Shown: positions 1 to 10,587, counted from the stretch's first letter. The stretch: 64,000 nucleotides of DNA from Streptomyces sp. NRRL WC-3742 (GCF_000720635.1 NZ_JOCF01000011.1:1-64000); one strand, 5' to 3'. Program-made: numbers and translations. Notes: generated from the letters alone by a model not told the origin.

Positions 1-49
1 CGGCCGCCGGGCTCGCCGCGGCCGACCGGGCGGAGCCCGTTGCCCCAGC

Positions 50-105
50 GTGGAGAACGGTGTGGAGAACGGTGTGGAGGACGGCACGGAGGACGGCGTG
101 GAGAA
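50..105. repeat. 12-nt tandem repeat array (about 4.7 units)
   Basis: Units GTGGAGAACGGT, GTGGAGAACGGT, GTGGAGGACGGC, ACGGAGGACGGC and a partial fifth unit follow head to tail, ending 54 nt before the start codon of the next gene. In one frame the array would encode an Asn/Asp-Gly-Val-Glu repeat peptide, but no gene could be assigned to it. Confidence 0.75.
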
Positions 106-159
106 GTCGGACGGTGCTGGGTGGGGACCGGGCCGGGACGGGTCGGTAGGCTCCGTGGC

Positions 160-1125
160 ATGGAGCATGAGGTTGTCGTCCCGATGCCGGCCGGGTTGGT
201 GCGGCAGGCGATGCAGGAACCCGCACGGCTGGCGCGGAGTGTGCCCGGGCTGAGCACCGAGCCGGCGGCCGTGGGCAGCGGCCCCGCCGAGGAGATCGGT
301 GGGCGGCTCAAGCTGCGGATCGGCGGCTCCACGATCACGTACAAGGGCGTGTTGTCGCTGATCGAGGGCCGGGAGGGCGTGCTGACCGTGTTCGCCGAGG
401 GCCAGGAGGCCCGGGGCGGCGGTGAGGCGACGGCGACCGTGCGGGTCAGCGTCGGCGACGGCCCCGAGGACGGCACCGCGGTGATCCGCTTCACCGGGGA
501 CCTCAGCGCCACCGGCCGCCTGGCCGAGTTCGACGCCGAGACCCTGGAAGCCGCCGGCCGCCGCCTGCTGGACCGTTTCTCCACCGCCCTGGCCGGCCCC
601 GGGGAAGCCCCCGAGGAGTCCGAGGAGGAGGAATCCGGGGACACCGCCGCGGAGGAGAGCGGGACGGAAGCCGGCGTGGTCTACCTCGACCAGCCCGGCG
701 AGGACCTCGACGACGACCTCTCCGACCTGATCGCCTTCTCCGACGCCGACGCCGAGGGCTTCGGCCTCCCGACCGGCTCCACCGACGACGAGGACGAGGA
801 CGGCGCCGAGGGCACCGAGGACTCCGTCGCCGAGGAGCTGACCCCCGAGCCCCTGTTCGCCTACGAGGAGGAGCCCCCGGTGCGCCGCAGCATCGTCGGC
901 CGCTCCGCCGAGGAGGTGGACCACGCCCCGCCGCGCGGCCGCTACGCCCCGGCCCCGCCGGCCCGCAGCGCCCGGGCCCGGGCCGCGTCCCGCTGGGGCG
1001 GCGAGGCGGGCGGCATCGTGGTGCCGGGTTCGGACGGCCGCAACGCGCTGCCGTGGGTGATCGGCGGCTCGGTGGCCCTGCTGGGCGGGGCCGTGGTGCT
1101 GGTCAGGGCGCTGCGCCGCCGCTGA
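160..1125 (+). CDS. SRPBCC/CoxG-like protein with acidic linker and C-terminal membrane anchor
   Basis: Encodes 321 aa. Residues 1-145 resemble the SRPBCC (START-like) CoxG fold: an N-terminal EHEVVVPMPAGLVRQAMQEP segment, a GGRLKLRIGG strand and a C-terminal helix EAAGRRLLDRF. In CoxG-type proteins this cavity binds a hydrophobic ligand or helps mature molybdenum hydroxylases. A long Glu/Asp-rich linker follows (about residues 150-240), then a basic segment, a single membrane helix near the C-terminus (LPWVIGGSVALLGGAVVLV) and a terminal RALRRR stop-transfer. The domain would therefore face the cytoplasm on a flexible acidic stalk. The ATG at 160 is preferred over an upstream in-frame ATG because the SRPBCC domain begins there and the upstream part is low-complexity. 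No cox/CO dehydrogenase genes adjoin, so the ligand is unknown. The domain call comes from sequence feel only. Confidence 0.7.
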   Translation: MEHEVVVPMPAGLVRQAMQEPARLARSVPGLSTEPAAVGSGPAEEIGGRLKLRIGGSTITYKGVLSLIEGREGVLTVFAEGQEARGGGEATATVRVSVGDGPEDGTAVIRFTGDLSATGRLAEFDAETLEAAGRRLLDRFSTALAGPGEAPEESEEEESGDTAAEESGTEAGVVYLDQPGEDLDDDLSDLIAFSDADAEGFGLPTGSTDDEDEDGAEGTEDSVAEELTPEPLFAYEEEPPVRRSIVGRSAEEVDHAPPRGRYAPAPPARSARARAASRWGGEAGGIVVPGSDGRNALPWVIGGSVALLGGAVVLVRALRRR

Positions 1126-1158
1126 GGACCGGGGCGACCGGGTCTAGACTGAACGCTC

Positions 1159-1695
1159 ATGAGCAACGACCGCGACGCCCTGCTGGCACAGATCAAGGAC
1201 AAGGCCGTCGTGCACGGCAAGGTCACCCTCTCCTCCGGCAAGGAGGCGGACTACTACGTCGACCTTCGCCGGATCACGCTGGACGGCGTGGCCGCCCCGC
1301 TGGTAGGCCGGGTGATGCTGGACGCGACCTCCCACCTCGAGTACGACGCCGTCGGCGGCCTGACCCTGGGCGCCGACCCGGTGGCCGCCTCCATGCTGCA
1401 CGCCGCCGCCGCGCGCGGGCAGCAGCTGGACGCCTTCGTGGTCCGCAAGGCGGGCAAGGCGCACGGCCTCCAGCGCCGCATCGAGGGCCCGGACGTCAAG
1501 GGTCGCCGGGTGCTGGCCGTCGAGGACACCTCCACCACCGGCGGTTCGGTGCTGACGGCCGTCGAGGCGCTGCGCGAGGCGGGCGCCGAGGTCGTGGGCG
1601 TCGCGGTGATCGTCGAGCGCGGCGGCCAGGACGCCGTCGAGGCGCAGGGCCTCCCGTACGTCACCGCCTACACCGCGGCCGACCTCGGCCTGTAG
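1159..1695 (+). CDS. pyrE: Orotate phosphoribosyltransferase
   Basis: Transfers the phosphoribosyl group of PRPP to orotate, giving OMP, the fifth step of de novo pyrimidine synthesis (cytosolic, Mg-dependent). The 178 aa product has the usual PyrE length. The PRPP-binding loop VLAVEDTSTTGGS lies at residues 118-130, an N-terminal KVTLSSGKEADYYVDLR segment contacts orotate/PRPP in the family, and the flexible-loop basic residues KAGKAHG are at 97-103. The ATG lies 33 nt after the preceding stop, so co-transcription is possible. A long hairpin just downstream separates it from the convergent DedA gene. No other pyr genes are present in the window. Confidence 0.97.
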   Translation: MSNDRDALLAQIKDKAVVHGKVTLSSGKEADYYVDLRRITLDGVAAPLVGRVMLDATSHLEYDAVGGLTLGADPVAASMLHAAAARGQQLDAFVVRKAGKAHGLQRRIEGPDVKGRRVLAVEDTSTTGGSVLTAVEALREAGAEVVGVAVIVERGGQDAVEAQGLPYVTAYTAADLGL

Positions 1696-1710
1696 GGCGA
1701 AGGAAGAGGC

Positions 1711-1756
1711 GGAGGGGCTGGTCGTTGTTCCACGTGGAACAACGACCAGCCCCTCC
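1711..1756. terminator. Perfect 46-nt palindrome between pyrE and dedA (bidirectional terminator, parS-like centre)
   Basis: Two 23-nt arms meet with no spacer, starting GGAGGGGCTGGTCG and ending with its complement. It sits in the gap between convergent pyrE and the DedA gene, with no T-tract, as is usual for high-GC actinobacterial terminators. The centre, 1726-1741, reads TGTTCCACGTGGAACA, which differs from the ParB target TGTTTCACGTGAAACA by one symmetrical pair of bases. Confidence 0.85.
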
Positions 1757-1772
1757 GTCGTGAACGGGACCC

Positions 1773-2492
1773 TCAGCCGCGCCGGTGCCGGCCGCCCACG
1801 CTCTGCGCGGACTCGGGGTCGACGCCGTCGACGACGCCGGCCTTCTTCTTCCGGCGCTCCCGGAAGACCTCGACCAGGATCGGCGAGATCGACAGCAGGA
1901 CGATCAGCAGCACCGCCGGGATCAGGTACTTGTCGATCACCGGGGCGAGCGCGTCACCGAAGAAGTAGCCGATCAGCAGCATGGACTCGGTCCAGAGCAC
2001 ACCGCCGATGACGTTCCACACGAAGAAGGTCCGCGCGGGCATCTCCAGGGTGCCGGCCACCGGGTTCAGGAAGGTCCGGATGATCGGCATGAAGCGGGCC
2101 AGGACCACGGCCTTGCCGGAGCCGAACTTGTTGAAGTACTCCTCCGCCTTCACCACGTACTCGCGGCGGAAGATCTTCGAATCGGGCTTGTCGAACATCC
2201 TCGGCCCGACCTTGGCCCCGATCAGGTGCCCCAGCTGGGCCCCGGCGACCGCCGCGATCGGGCAGCCGACCAGCAGGACGGCGATCGGCAGCTTGGCCCC
2301 GTCCCCGAGCACCGAGGAGGCGGCGTTGGAGGCGGCGACGCCCGCGAGGATCAGCAGTGAGTCGCCCGGGAAGAAGAAGCCGACCAGCAGGCCGGTCTCC
2401 GCGAAGATGATCGCGATCAGCCCGATGGCGCCGAGCGAGGAGATCAGGGATTTGGCGTCGAGAAGATTGACGGCCAGCTGGTTGTAGTCCAC
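1773..2492 (-). CDS. DedA family membrane protein
   Basis: Encodes 239 aa with DedA (SNARE-associated/VTT) features: an N-terminal hydrophobic helix (residues about 18-45, ending GFFFPGDSLLILAGV), the conserved FNKFGSGKAVVLARFMPIIRTF segment around 125-145 with the essential Arg residues, and a PVAGTLEMPARTFFVWNVIGG stretch. The last part holds two membrane helices and a basic/Glu-rich cytoplasmic tail. DedA proteins are inner-membrane proteins tied to polyprenyl-phosphate or phospholipid flipping, membrane-potential homeostasis and cell division; the exact substrate here is not visible. The start ATG at 2492 lies 33 nt from an 11-12 nt tandem repeat array occupying its promoter region. Confidence 0.92.
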   Translation of the reverse strand: MDYNQLAVNLLDAKSLISSLGAIGLIAIIFAETGLLVGFFFPGDSLLILAGVAASNAASSVLGDGAKLPIAVLLVGCPIAAVAGAQLGHLIGAKVGPRMFDKPDSKIFRREYVVKAEEYFNKFGSGKAVVLARFMPIIRTFLNPVAGTLEMPARTFFVWNVIGGVLWTESMLLIGYFFGDALAPVIDKYLIPAVLLIVLLSISPILVEVFRERRKKKAGVVDGVDPESAQSVGGRHRRG

Positions 2493-2879
2493 GGGCGCAG
2501 GATAGCGGGCGAACCTTACCGGCGGGCCCCGGCCGGGTCCCGGCCGGGTCCCGGCCAGGTCCCAGCAAGGTCCCAGCCAGGTCCGCGGTCAGGTCCGCGG
2601 TCAGGCCCCCGCGGGATCCCCGGCCAGGTCCGCGGCCCAACGTCCCGACAGGCGGGCTCCTGCTGACCTGCGGGCACGAGTCTGGGAAGATGGCCGAGGC
2701 GTCCGGTCCGCGGTGGCCCCACCCTCATGGCCGTACCGCGGTGGCCGCCTCGAACCTTGGTGCCGGAGAGCCACACCGCAGCGCCGCGCGTCGGCGGGCC
2801 GGCACGGAGTCGACACGAAGGCGTACACAGCGTCGGACAGCACCCGTCCGTACGCCGCAACCCGACAGGAGCGGATCGC
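2493..2879. other. Divergent intergenic region dedA/fba
   Basis: This 387-nt gap holds the promoters of the divergent DedA and fba genes. Its left third is a tandem repeat array (2524-2602). The rest is less repetitive; an RBS-like ACAGGAG lies just upstream of the fba ATG. I could not place -10/-35 elements with confidence. Confidence 0.6.
2524..2602. repeat. 11-12 nt tandem repeats upstream of dedA (7 units)
   Basis: Units run GGGCCCCGGCC, GGGTCCCGGCC, GGGTCCCGGCC, AGGTCCCAGCA, AGGTCCCAGCC (11 nt each), then two 12-nt AGGTCCGCGGTC units. The array begins 32 nt before the DedA start codon. Its period is close to one helical turn. Confidence 0.8.
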
Positions 2880-3902
2880 ATGCCCATCGCAACTCCCGAG
2901 GTCTACAACGAGATGCTGGACCGGGCCAAGGCGGGCAAGTTCGCCTACCCGGCCATCAACGTCACCTCCTCGCAGACCCTGCACGCCGCCCTGCGCGGTT
3001 TCGCCGAGGCCGAGAGCGACGGCATCATCCAGATCTCGACCGGTGGCGCGGAGTTCCTGGGCGGCCAGCACAACAAGGACATGGTGACCGGCGCCGTGGC
3101 CCTCGCCGAGTTCGCGCACATCGTCGCCGCCAAGTACGACGTCACCGTCGCGCTGCACACCGACCACTGCCCGAAGGACAAGCTGGACGGCTACGTCCGC
3201 CCGCTGCTGGCGGTCTCCGCCGAGCGCGTGGCCAAGGGCCTGAACCCGCTGTTCCAGTCGCACATGTGGGACGGCTCGGCCGAGACCCTGGCCGACAACC
3301 TGGCCATCGCCCAGGAGCTGCTGGCCCAGGCCGCCGCCGCGAAGATCATCCTCGAGGTCGAGATCACCCCGACCGGCGGCGAGGAGGACGGCGTCACCCA
3401 CGAGATCAACGACGAGCTGTACACCACCGTCAACGACGCCGTGCGCACCGCCGAGGCCCTGGGCCTGGGCGAGAAGGGCCGCTACCTGCTGGCCGCCTCC
3501 TTCGGCAACGTGCACGGCGTGTACAAGCCGGGCAACGTCGTCCTCAAGCCGGAGCTGCTGCGCGAGCTGCAGGACGCGATCGGCAAGCAGTACGGCAGGA
3601 CCGACCCGTTCGACTTCGTCTTCCACGGCGGCTCGGGCTCCTCGGCCGAGGAGATCGCCACCGCGCTGGAGAACGGCGTCGTGAAGATGAACCTGGACAC
3701 CGACACCCAGTACGCCTTCACCCGCCCGGTGGCCGGCCACATGTTCGCCAACTACGACGGCGTGCTGAAGGTCGACGGCGAGGTCGGCAAGAAGAACACC
3801 TACGACCCGCGCACCTGGGGCAAGCTGGCCGAGGCCGGCATGGCCGCCCGCGTGGTCGAGGCCGCCGAGCAGCTGCGCTCGGCCGGCAAGCGCCTGAAGT
3901 AG
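2880..3902 (+). CDS. fba: Class II fructose-bisphosphate aldolase
   Basis: Zn-dependent cleavage of fructose-1,6-bisphosphate to DHAP and glyceraldehyde-3-phosphate in glycolysis/gluconeogenesis. The 340 aa product has class II hallmarks: the metal/substrate motif ALHTDHCPKD (residues 91-100), EVEITPTGGEEDGV (about 162-175), and the phosphate loop VFHGGSGSS (about 254-262). The ATG at 2880 follows an ACAGGAG ribosome-binding site and gives the family N-terminus MPIATPEVYNEML; longer in-frame extensions would be untypical. A 15-bp hairpin downstream separates it from the convergent DUF3151 gene. Its proximity to pyrE matches what I recall from other streptomycetes. Confidence 0.97.
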   Translation: MPIATPEVYNEMLDRAKAGKFAYPAINVTSSQTLHAALRGFAEAESDGIIQISTGGAEFLGGQHNKDMVTGAVALAEFAHIVAAKYDVTVALHTDHCPKDKLDGYVRPLLAVSAERVAKGLNPLFQSHMWDGSAETLADNLAIAQELLAQAAAAKIILEVEITPTGGEEDGVTHEINDELYTTVNDAVRTAEALGLGEKGRYLLAASFGNVHGVYKPGNVVLKPELLRELQDAIGKQYGRTDPFDFVFHGGSGSSAEEIATALENGVVKMNLDTDTQYAFTRPVAGHMFANYDGVLKVDGEVGKKNTYDPRTWGKLAEAGMAARVVEAAEQLRSAGKRLK

Positions 3903-3912
3903 GCGGATGCGG

Positions 3913-3948
3913 CGGTGCCCCCGGCGGAGGGATCCGCCGGGGGCACCG
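3913..3948. terminator. Hairpin terminator between fba and DUF3151 gene
   Basis: A 15-bp perfect stem (CGGTGCCCCCGGCGG and its complement) with a 6-nt loop lies 10 nt after the fba stop and 18 nt before the convergent gene's stop codon. It has no T-run. Confidence 0.85.
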
Positions 3949-3965
3949 TGCTGTCCGAACGATGA

Positions 3966-4385
3966 CTACTGCTTGAGCTCCGCGTACGCCTCCGCGCTGC
4001 TGTCCTTCAGGAACTGCCAGCAGCGGGCCTCCTCCTCGGTCTCCTTGATCGCGCCGGCCGCCCGGGCGAGCGCCGCGAGGCAGCGCAGGAAGCCGCGGTT
4101 GCCGCGGTGCTCCCACGGCACCGGGCCGTGGCCCTTCCAGCCGTTGCGGCGCAGCGCGTCGAGGCCCCGGTGGTAGCCGGTGCGGGCGTAGGCGTACGAC
4201 TCGACGTACCGGCCGGCCGCGTTGGCGTCGTCGGCGAGCATCGCCCAGGCCAGGCAGAAGGTCGGGTACTCGGCCGCCACCTGCGTCGGTGAGGCCGACT
4301 CCTCCGCGAGCATCCGGTACGGGTGCTCGTCCTCCGGCAGGAGGGTCGGTTCGGGGCCGTCGAGAAGATTCCTGTGAATCGCCAT
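3966..4385 (-). CDS. DUF3151 family protein
   Basis: A 139 aa actinobacterial protein. It begins MAIHRNLLDGPEPTLLPEDE and carries the family segments YPTFCLAWAMLAD, RYVESYAYARTGYHRGLDALRRNGWKG and PWEHRGNRGFLRCLAALARAA, giving a helical TPR-like repeat pattern. Its function is not established. No signal peptide or membrane helix is seen. The ATG at 4385 was chosen over a further in-frame ATG because the upstream extension (Pro/Gly-rich) is not family-like. It lies next to fba, which seems to be a conserved arrangement, but no role follows from that. Confidence 0.85.
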   Translation of the reverse strand: MAIHRNLLDGPEPTLLPEDEHPYRMLAEESASPTQVAAEYPTFCLAWAMLADDANAAGRYVESYAYARTGYHRGLDALRRNGWKGHGPVPWEHRGNRGFLRCLAALARAAGAIKETEEEARCWQFLKDSSAEAYAELKQ

Positions 4386-4591
4386 GCAGTGCAGTCTGCC
4401 ACCCGGTGCCCAGGGGTCAACCGCCCCCGGGTGATCACCGGGCCCCGGGGCGCCTCGCCCTGCGACCGGGCAGGCCGTACCGGCGGGAACTGCTGGACCT
4501 CGTCCGCTCCCTGGGGCCGGCGGCCGGCTGATCACCTCCCCGCAGATCTGCATACCGCGTATGTGGACATTCACCCGTTCGCCATGGAAGG

Positions 4592-5461
4592 GTGTCGATC
4601 GTGCCCGCAGCCCGTTCCGCCCCGCGCCGTCGCGCCCGGGGTGGCCGCCGACGCAGTCGACGGCAGCGTCGGCTCGGACCTGGCATGCTCACGGCACTCG
4701 TGGCGGCTGTCCTGGTGCTGGGCGTCGCCGCGTTCGCCCTGAACCGGACCGACGAGGCGCCCGCCGCCGGGCCCAGCGCCCAGGCCCGGATCGCCCCGCC
4801 CGAGGAGACCCCGGCCGCCCCCGCGCCGACGACCCCTCCCCCGGCCGTCAGCCCGACGGCGACCGCGCAGCCCACCCCCACCGCGCCCGACCCCGGGCCC
4901 ACCAAGGGTGCGGGCACCTTCACCGTCGCCCCCGCCGACGCCAAGGCCGTCGGGCGCGGCACCATCCGCCGCTACCGGGTGGAGGTCGAGGACGGCATCA
5001 ACATCGACGCCCCCTCAGCCGCCGCGCAGATACACGGCATCCTCGGCGACCCGCGAGGCTGGACCAACGACCACAAGAACGGCTTCCAGCTGGTCGCCTC
5101 CGGCGCGTACGACTTCACGGTGAAGATCGCCTCCCCGGCGACCGTCGACAAGATCTGCGGCGCCTCCGGCCTGGACACCCACGGCGAGGTGAACTGCAAC
5201 GTCGGCAACCAGGTGCTCGTCAACTCCAAGCGCTGGAACACCGGTTCACCCCAGTTCAGCGGCCCGATAGAGGAGTACCGGGCGCTGATCGTCAATCACG
5301 AGGTCGGCCACCGGATAGGCCACGGCCACGAGACCTGCCCCGGCCCCGGCAAGCCCGCCCCCGCGATGATGCAGCAGATCTACGGCCTCAAGGGCTGCGC
5401 GCCCAACGCCTGGCCGTACTCGGCGGACGGCACGTACCTGGGCGGCCCCGCCGTCCCCTGA
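4592..5461 (+). CDS. DUF3152 protein, secreted or anchored metalloprotease-like
   Basis: Encodes 289 aa. An Arg-rich cytoplasmic N-terminus (residues 6-28) precedes one membrane helix (MLTALVAAVLVLGVAAFAL, about 32-50), then a Pro/Ala/Thr linker (about 55-105) and the DUF3152 domain. The domain holds HEVGHRIGHGHE, an HExxHxxGxxH metzincin-type zinc signature, and two Cys pairs (ICGASG...NCNVG and TCPG...GCAP) consistent with extracytoplasmic disulfides. This suggests a membrane-tethered zinc protease outside the cell; no substrate is known. The start is uncertain: GTG 4592 is used here, and GTG 4601 would remove three residues. The next gene is convergent and there is no clear operon. Confidence 0.82.
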   Translation: MSIVPAARSAPRRRARGGRRRSRRQRRLGPGMLTALVAAVLVLGVAAFALNRTDEAPAAGPSAQARIAPPEETPAAPAPTTPPPAVSPTATAQPTPTAPDPGPTKGAGTFTVAPADAKAVGRGTIRRYRVEVEDGINIDAPSAAAQIHGILGDPRGWTNDHKNGFQLVASGAYDFTVKIASPATVDKICGASGLDTHGEVNCNVGNQVLVNSKRWNTGSPQFSGPIEEYRALIVNHEVGHRIGHGHETCPGPGKPAPAMMQQIYGLKGCAPNAWPYSADGTYLGGPAVP

Positions 5462-5518
5462 CGCGACCTCGACGGAACGCGGAGGCGGAACGCGGAGCCC
5501 CGGCCGAGCACCTCTCGG

Positions 5519-6331
5519 TCAGCGCATCACCGGCAGGTACGCCCGCAGGTCGCTGCGCTCGCCGGAGGCGGAGAGGGAGGCGGTCTCCTCCGCCTCCGCC
5601 CAGCCCAGGCGCCCGGTGGCCAGCCGGATCCAGGTGAGGGCGTCGGTCTCGACCACGTTCGGCGGGGTGCCCCGGGTGTGCTTCGGCCCCTCGACGGCCT
5701 GCACCACGGCGTACGGCGGGATCCGCAGCTCGACGGCCCCGCCGGGTGCCCGGTCGGCGAAGGCGTCCGCCAGCAGCCGGGTGACGGCGGCGAGGGCCTG
5801 GCGGTCGTGCGGGAAGGCAGGCAGGCCCAGCGCCTGGGCCAGGTCGTCGGCGTGCACCACCGTCTCGACCAACCTGGTCACCAGCAGGTCGGAGAGCAGC
5901 ATCGACCCCAGCCGGATCTCCAACCGCCGCTCCGGGTCCGCCACTTCGGGCCGCTCCAGCATCCCCGCCAGGGCGTCCGCGGACCGCCCGAAAGCTTCGG
6001 CCACGGAGGCCGCGTCGCCGCCGAACCCGGCGGCCGCCCGCTCCCGGGTCTGGGCGTCCAGCGCCGGCGCGACCGTACCGACCGCCGCCACCCACCCCGT
6101 CAGGTCCAGCGCCACCCGGCCCTCCAGCGGATCGTCCAGGTGCGCCGGCAGGAAGTCGAGCTGGACGGCCAGGTGCGCGAGCAGCTCCCGCACCCGCCAG
6201 TCCCCCAGCCGGGTCGGCAGCTCCAGCCGCCCGTCGTCGAGACCGTCCACGACGGCGCGCAGTGCCCCGATCTGGGCGGCCAGCGCGGCGCGGACCTTCT
6301 GCGGCTGGTACGTACGGGACTTGGGAGGCAT
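5519..6331 (-). CDS. Mycothiol-dependent maleylpyruvate isomerase-like (DinB-fold) protein
   Basis: About 270 aa. The N-terminal half is a DinB/MDMPI four-helix fold, with RVRAALAAQIGALRAVVDGL followed by the family segment RLGDWRVRELLAHLAVQLDFL (Trp plus metal-ligand His) and VVHADDLAQALGLP further on (second metal-site His). The C-terminal part resembles the alpha/beta domain of this family, ending in a TWIRLATGRL segment typical of SCP-like tails. Members conjugate or isomerise substrates with mycothiol; the substrate here is unknown. ATG 6331 (MPPKSRTYQPQ) is preferred to ATG 6343, although neither has a convincing RBS. A hairpin separates it from purL, so it is probably its own unit. Confidence 0.75.
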   Translation of the reverse strand: MPPKSRTYQPQKVRAALAAQIGALRAVVDGLDDGRLELPTRLGDWRVRELLAHLAVQLDFLPAHLDDPLEGRVALDLTGWVAAVGTVAPALDAQTRERAAAGFGGDAASVAEAFGRSADALAGMLERPEVADPERRLEIRLGSMLLSDLLVTRLVETVVHADDLAQALGLPAFPHDRQALAAVTRLLADAFADRAPGGAVELRIPPYAVVQAVEGPKHTRGTPPNVVETDALTWIRLATGRLGWAEAEETASLSASGERSDLRAYLPVMR

Positions 6332-6350
6332 GGGGCCCAACATACGCCGA

Positions 6351-6383
6351 GGGGCGGACGGTTCGTGAAGAACCGTCCGCCCC
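6351..6383. terminator. Terminator of the purSQL operon
   Basis: A 14-bp perfect stem (GGGGCGGACGGTTC / complement) with a 5-nt GTGAA loop lies 13 nt beyond the purL stop codon and before the isomerase-like gene on the same strand. Confidence 0.85.
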
Positions 6384-6395
6384 CCAAGCGCGAAC

Positions 6396-8650
<2,255 letters not shown>

Positions 8651-8651
<1 letters not shown>

Positions 8652-9331
8652 CAGGCGTTCACCAGCTGCTTGAGGACGGACGTGAAGAAACCCAGACCGT
8701 CCGTGCCGCCGGTACCCACCAGCGGCTCGACCGCGTGCTCCGGGTGCGGCATCAGACCGACGACGTTGCCGGCGGCGTTGGTGATGCCGGCGATGTCGTT
8801 GATCGACCCGTTGGGGTTGACGTCCAGGTAGCGGAAAACCACCCGGCCCTCCGCCTCCAGCTCGTCGATCGTGCGAGCGTCCGCGGTGTAGCGGCCGTCC
8901 ATGTTCTTCAGCGGGATCTGAATCTCCTGCCCGGCCGTGTAATCACGGGTCCAGGCGGTGGAGGCATTCTCCACCCGCAGCTTCTGCTCGCGGCAGATGA
9001 AGTGCAGGTGGTTGTTGCGCAGCATCGCGCCGGGCAGCAGGTGGGACTCGGTGAGCACCTGGAAGCCGTTGCAGATACCGAGGACGGGCATTCCGAGCTT
9101 CGCCTGCTCGATGATGCTCTCCATCACCGGCGAGAAGCGGGAGATGGCGCCCGCGCGCAGATAGTCGCCGTAACTGAATCCGCCGGGCAGGACGACGGCG
9201 TCGACCTGGTGGAGATCCTTGTCACGGTGCCAGAGCGCGACCGGCTCGGCGCCGGCCAGGCGGACCGCACGCTGCGCGTCACGGTCGTCGAGGGAGCCGG
9301 GGAAAGTGACGACGCCGACGCGGGTGGTCAC
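8651..9331 (-). CDS. purQ: Phosphoribosylformylglycinamidine synthase, glutaminase subunit
   Basis: Class I glutamine amidotransferase that supplies ammonia to PurL. The 226 aa product has the nucleophile elbow VLGICNGFQ with Cys87, the oxyanion [13 protein letters not shown] segment near residue 50, and the catalytic His/Glu pair in [11 protein letters not shown] near the C-terminus. It starts with GTG at 9331, inside a GTGA overlap of 4 nt with the end of purS, and its stop overlaps the purL start by one base. This tight coupling matches a three-subunit complex with fixed stoichiometry. Confidence 0.98.
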
Positions 9332-9582
9332 TTCGCCGCCTCCTCGACGCGGACTGTGAAGTCCTCGATCACGGTGTTGGCGAGGAACGTCTCTGCGGCT
9401 TCGCGGATACGGGCGAGCGCGGCCTCGTCGACCGGGCCCTCCACTTCCAGCTCGAAGCGCTTGCCCTGGCGGACGTCGGCGATCCCGGTGAATCCGAGAC
9501 GGGGCAGTGCGCGCTGCACCGCCTGGCCCTGGGGGTCGAGGATCTCCGGCTTGAGCATGACGTCGACTACGACGCGTGCCAC
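9328..9582 (-). CDS. purS: Phosphoribosylformylglycinamidine synthase subunit PurS
   Basis: A small (84 aa) accessory subunit that bridges PurL and PurQ and helps channel ammonia. The N-terminus [20 protein letters not shown] and the [11 protein letters not shown] strand are typical. Two GTG codons compete: 9588 would add two residues, but its G lies inside the GGGAG ribosome-binding site, whereas GTG 9582 lies 5 nt after GGGAG and gives the family N-terminus, so 9582 is chosen. It is the first gene of the purS-purQ-purL operon and diverges from lsr2 across about 470 nt. Confidence 0.95.
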   Translation of the reverse strand: MARVVVDVMLKPEILDPQGQAVQRALPRLGFTGIADVRQGKRFELEVEGPVDEAALARIREAAETFLANTVIEDFTVRVEEAAK

Positions 9583-10049
9583 TGGCACTCCCGGTGGTGT
9601 TTCGGTGAGGCGGGGGAACTCCAGACTACAAGCCGTTCGGACCAGGATTGCTGGCCGGGGAGGGTGACGCGCGTAGACCCAGGACCCTTACGCCCCAAGG
9701 CTTCCGGCGCCCGGGATCCCCGCCGCCACCCCCCGGTTTCCGGTGATTCCCGACCCCTCGCGAGAACGCCCGAAGAACACCCGAATACGGCACTTGGGGA
9801 CAGATCCTCCCGTCCCCGCACACCGGTATCCGGGACTCCGGCGAAGACTCGTGAATATCCGGAAAAGAATGCCGGACTCTTCGATTTCGACCCCCTTCGG
9901 GTGCAGAATAGGGCCACCTGTCGCGGCGAGTGCTGCGTATCCGGCCGGCTCCCGGTCGGCCCGTACGCGTTTGCGCGAGTGGTGCACATCAGGCCCCCCG
10001 GACACATCCCCGGGAACCGGCGGCCGAATTGCCGAGAGGATTGACACCC
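9583..10049. other. Divergent regulatory region purS/lsr2
   Basis: 467 nt without a credible gene. Its base composition looks somewhat less G+C-rich than the surroundings around 9740-9930. It must carry the purS operon promoter on the left and the lsr2 promoter on the right. An lsr2 RBS (GAGAGGA) is at about 10034-10040. I saw no riboswitch-like conserved structure and could not assign a PurR-type box. Confidence 0.55.
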
Positions 10050-10367
10050 ATGGCTCAGCGTGTAGTTGTCACGCTCTCCGACGACCTGGACGGCGGCGCC
10101 GCGGCGGAAACCGTCCACTTCGGCGTCGACGGGAAGTCGTACGAGATCGACCTGTCCGTGGACAACGCCGAAAAGCTGCGGGAGGCCCTCGCTCCGTTCG
10201 TCGCGGCCGGCCGTCGCCAGAGCCGCACCGGAAAGTCCTTCCGCCGCACCGCGCTGACCCCGGACCCGGCCACCGTCCGTGCCTGGGCCCTCTCGCGCGG
10301 CATGGAGCTCCCGGCCCGCGGCCGGATTCCCAAGCACGTGTACGAGCAGTTCGCCGAGGCGAACTGA
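10050..10367 (+). CDS. lsr2: Lsr2 family nucleoid-associated protein
   Basis: A 105 aa H-NS-like xenogeneic silencer that binds the minor groove of AT-rich DNA. The N-terminal half (MAQRVVVTLSDDLDGG...ETVHFGVDGKSYEIDLS) is the beta-sheet/helix oligomerisation domain. A basic linker follows (RRQSRTGKSFRR, 55-66), then the C-terminal DNA-binding domain with the RGR hook at residues 90-92 in PARGRIPKHVYEQF. The ATG follows a GAGAGGA RBS. Streptomycetes usually carry more than one Lsr2 paralogue; which one this is cannot be settled here. It stands alone, divergent from the pur operon and upstream of two tRNA genes. Confidence 0.95.
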   Translation: MAQRVVVTLSDDLDGGAAAETVHFGVDGKSYEIDLSVDNAEKLREALAPFVAAGRRQSRTGKSFRRTALTPDPATVRAWALSRGMELPARGRIPKHVYEQFAEAN

Positions 10368-10514
10368 CCCGTCCGGGCCGTCCGGCCCCGGTCGCCCCGC
10401 CCGGCCCCCTGGGCCGAAAGGGTGGGGCGACCACCCCGAACGATGCTGTAGAGTATTCCTCGTCGCCGCAACGGAGAGATCCGAAGAGGCGGCGGGTGCC
10501 CCGCCAGGCACCAT

Positions 10515-10587
10515 GCGGACGTGGCTCAGTTGGTAGAGCATCACCTTGCCAAGGTGAGGGTCGCGAGTTCGAATCTCGTCGTCCGCT
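10515..10587 (+). tRNA. tRNA-Gly (anticodon GCC), copy 1
   Basis: A 73-nt cloverleaf: acceptor GCGGACG/CGTCCGC, D arm GCTC...GAGC, anticodon stem TCACC/GGTGA with loop TTGCCAA (anticodon GCC), T arm GCGAG-TTCGAAT-CTCGT and discriminator T. CCA is not encoded. It is identical over all 73 nt to the copy 40 nt downstream. Confidence 0.97.

Noticed and set aside
50..105. CRISPR-like repeat
   Set aside because: Units are only 12 nt and contiguous, with no spacers and no cas genes.
160..1125. CO dehydrogenase subunit gene
   Set aside because: Only the CoxG-like domain is present, with a membrane tail and no coxMSL genes.
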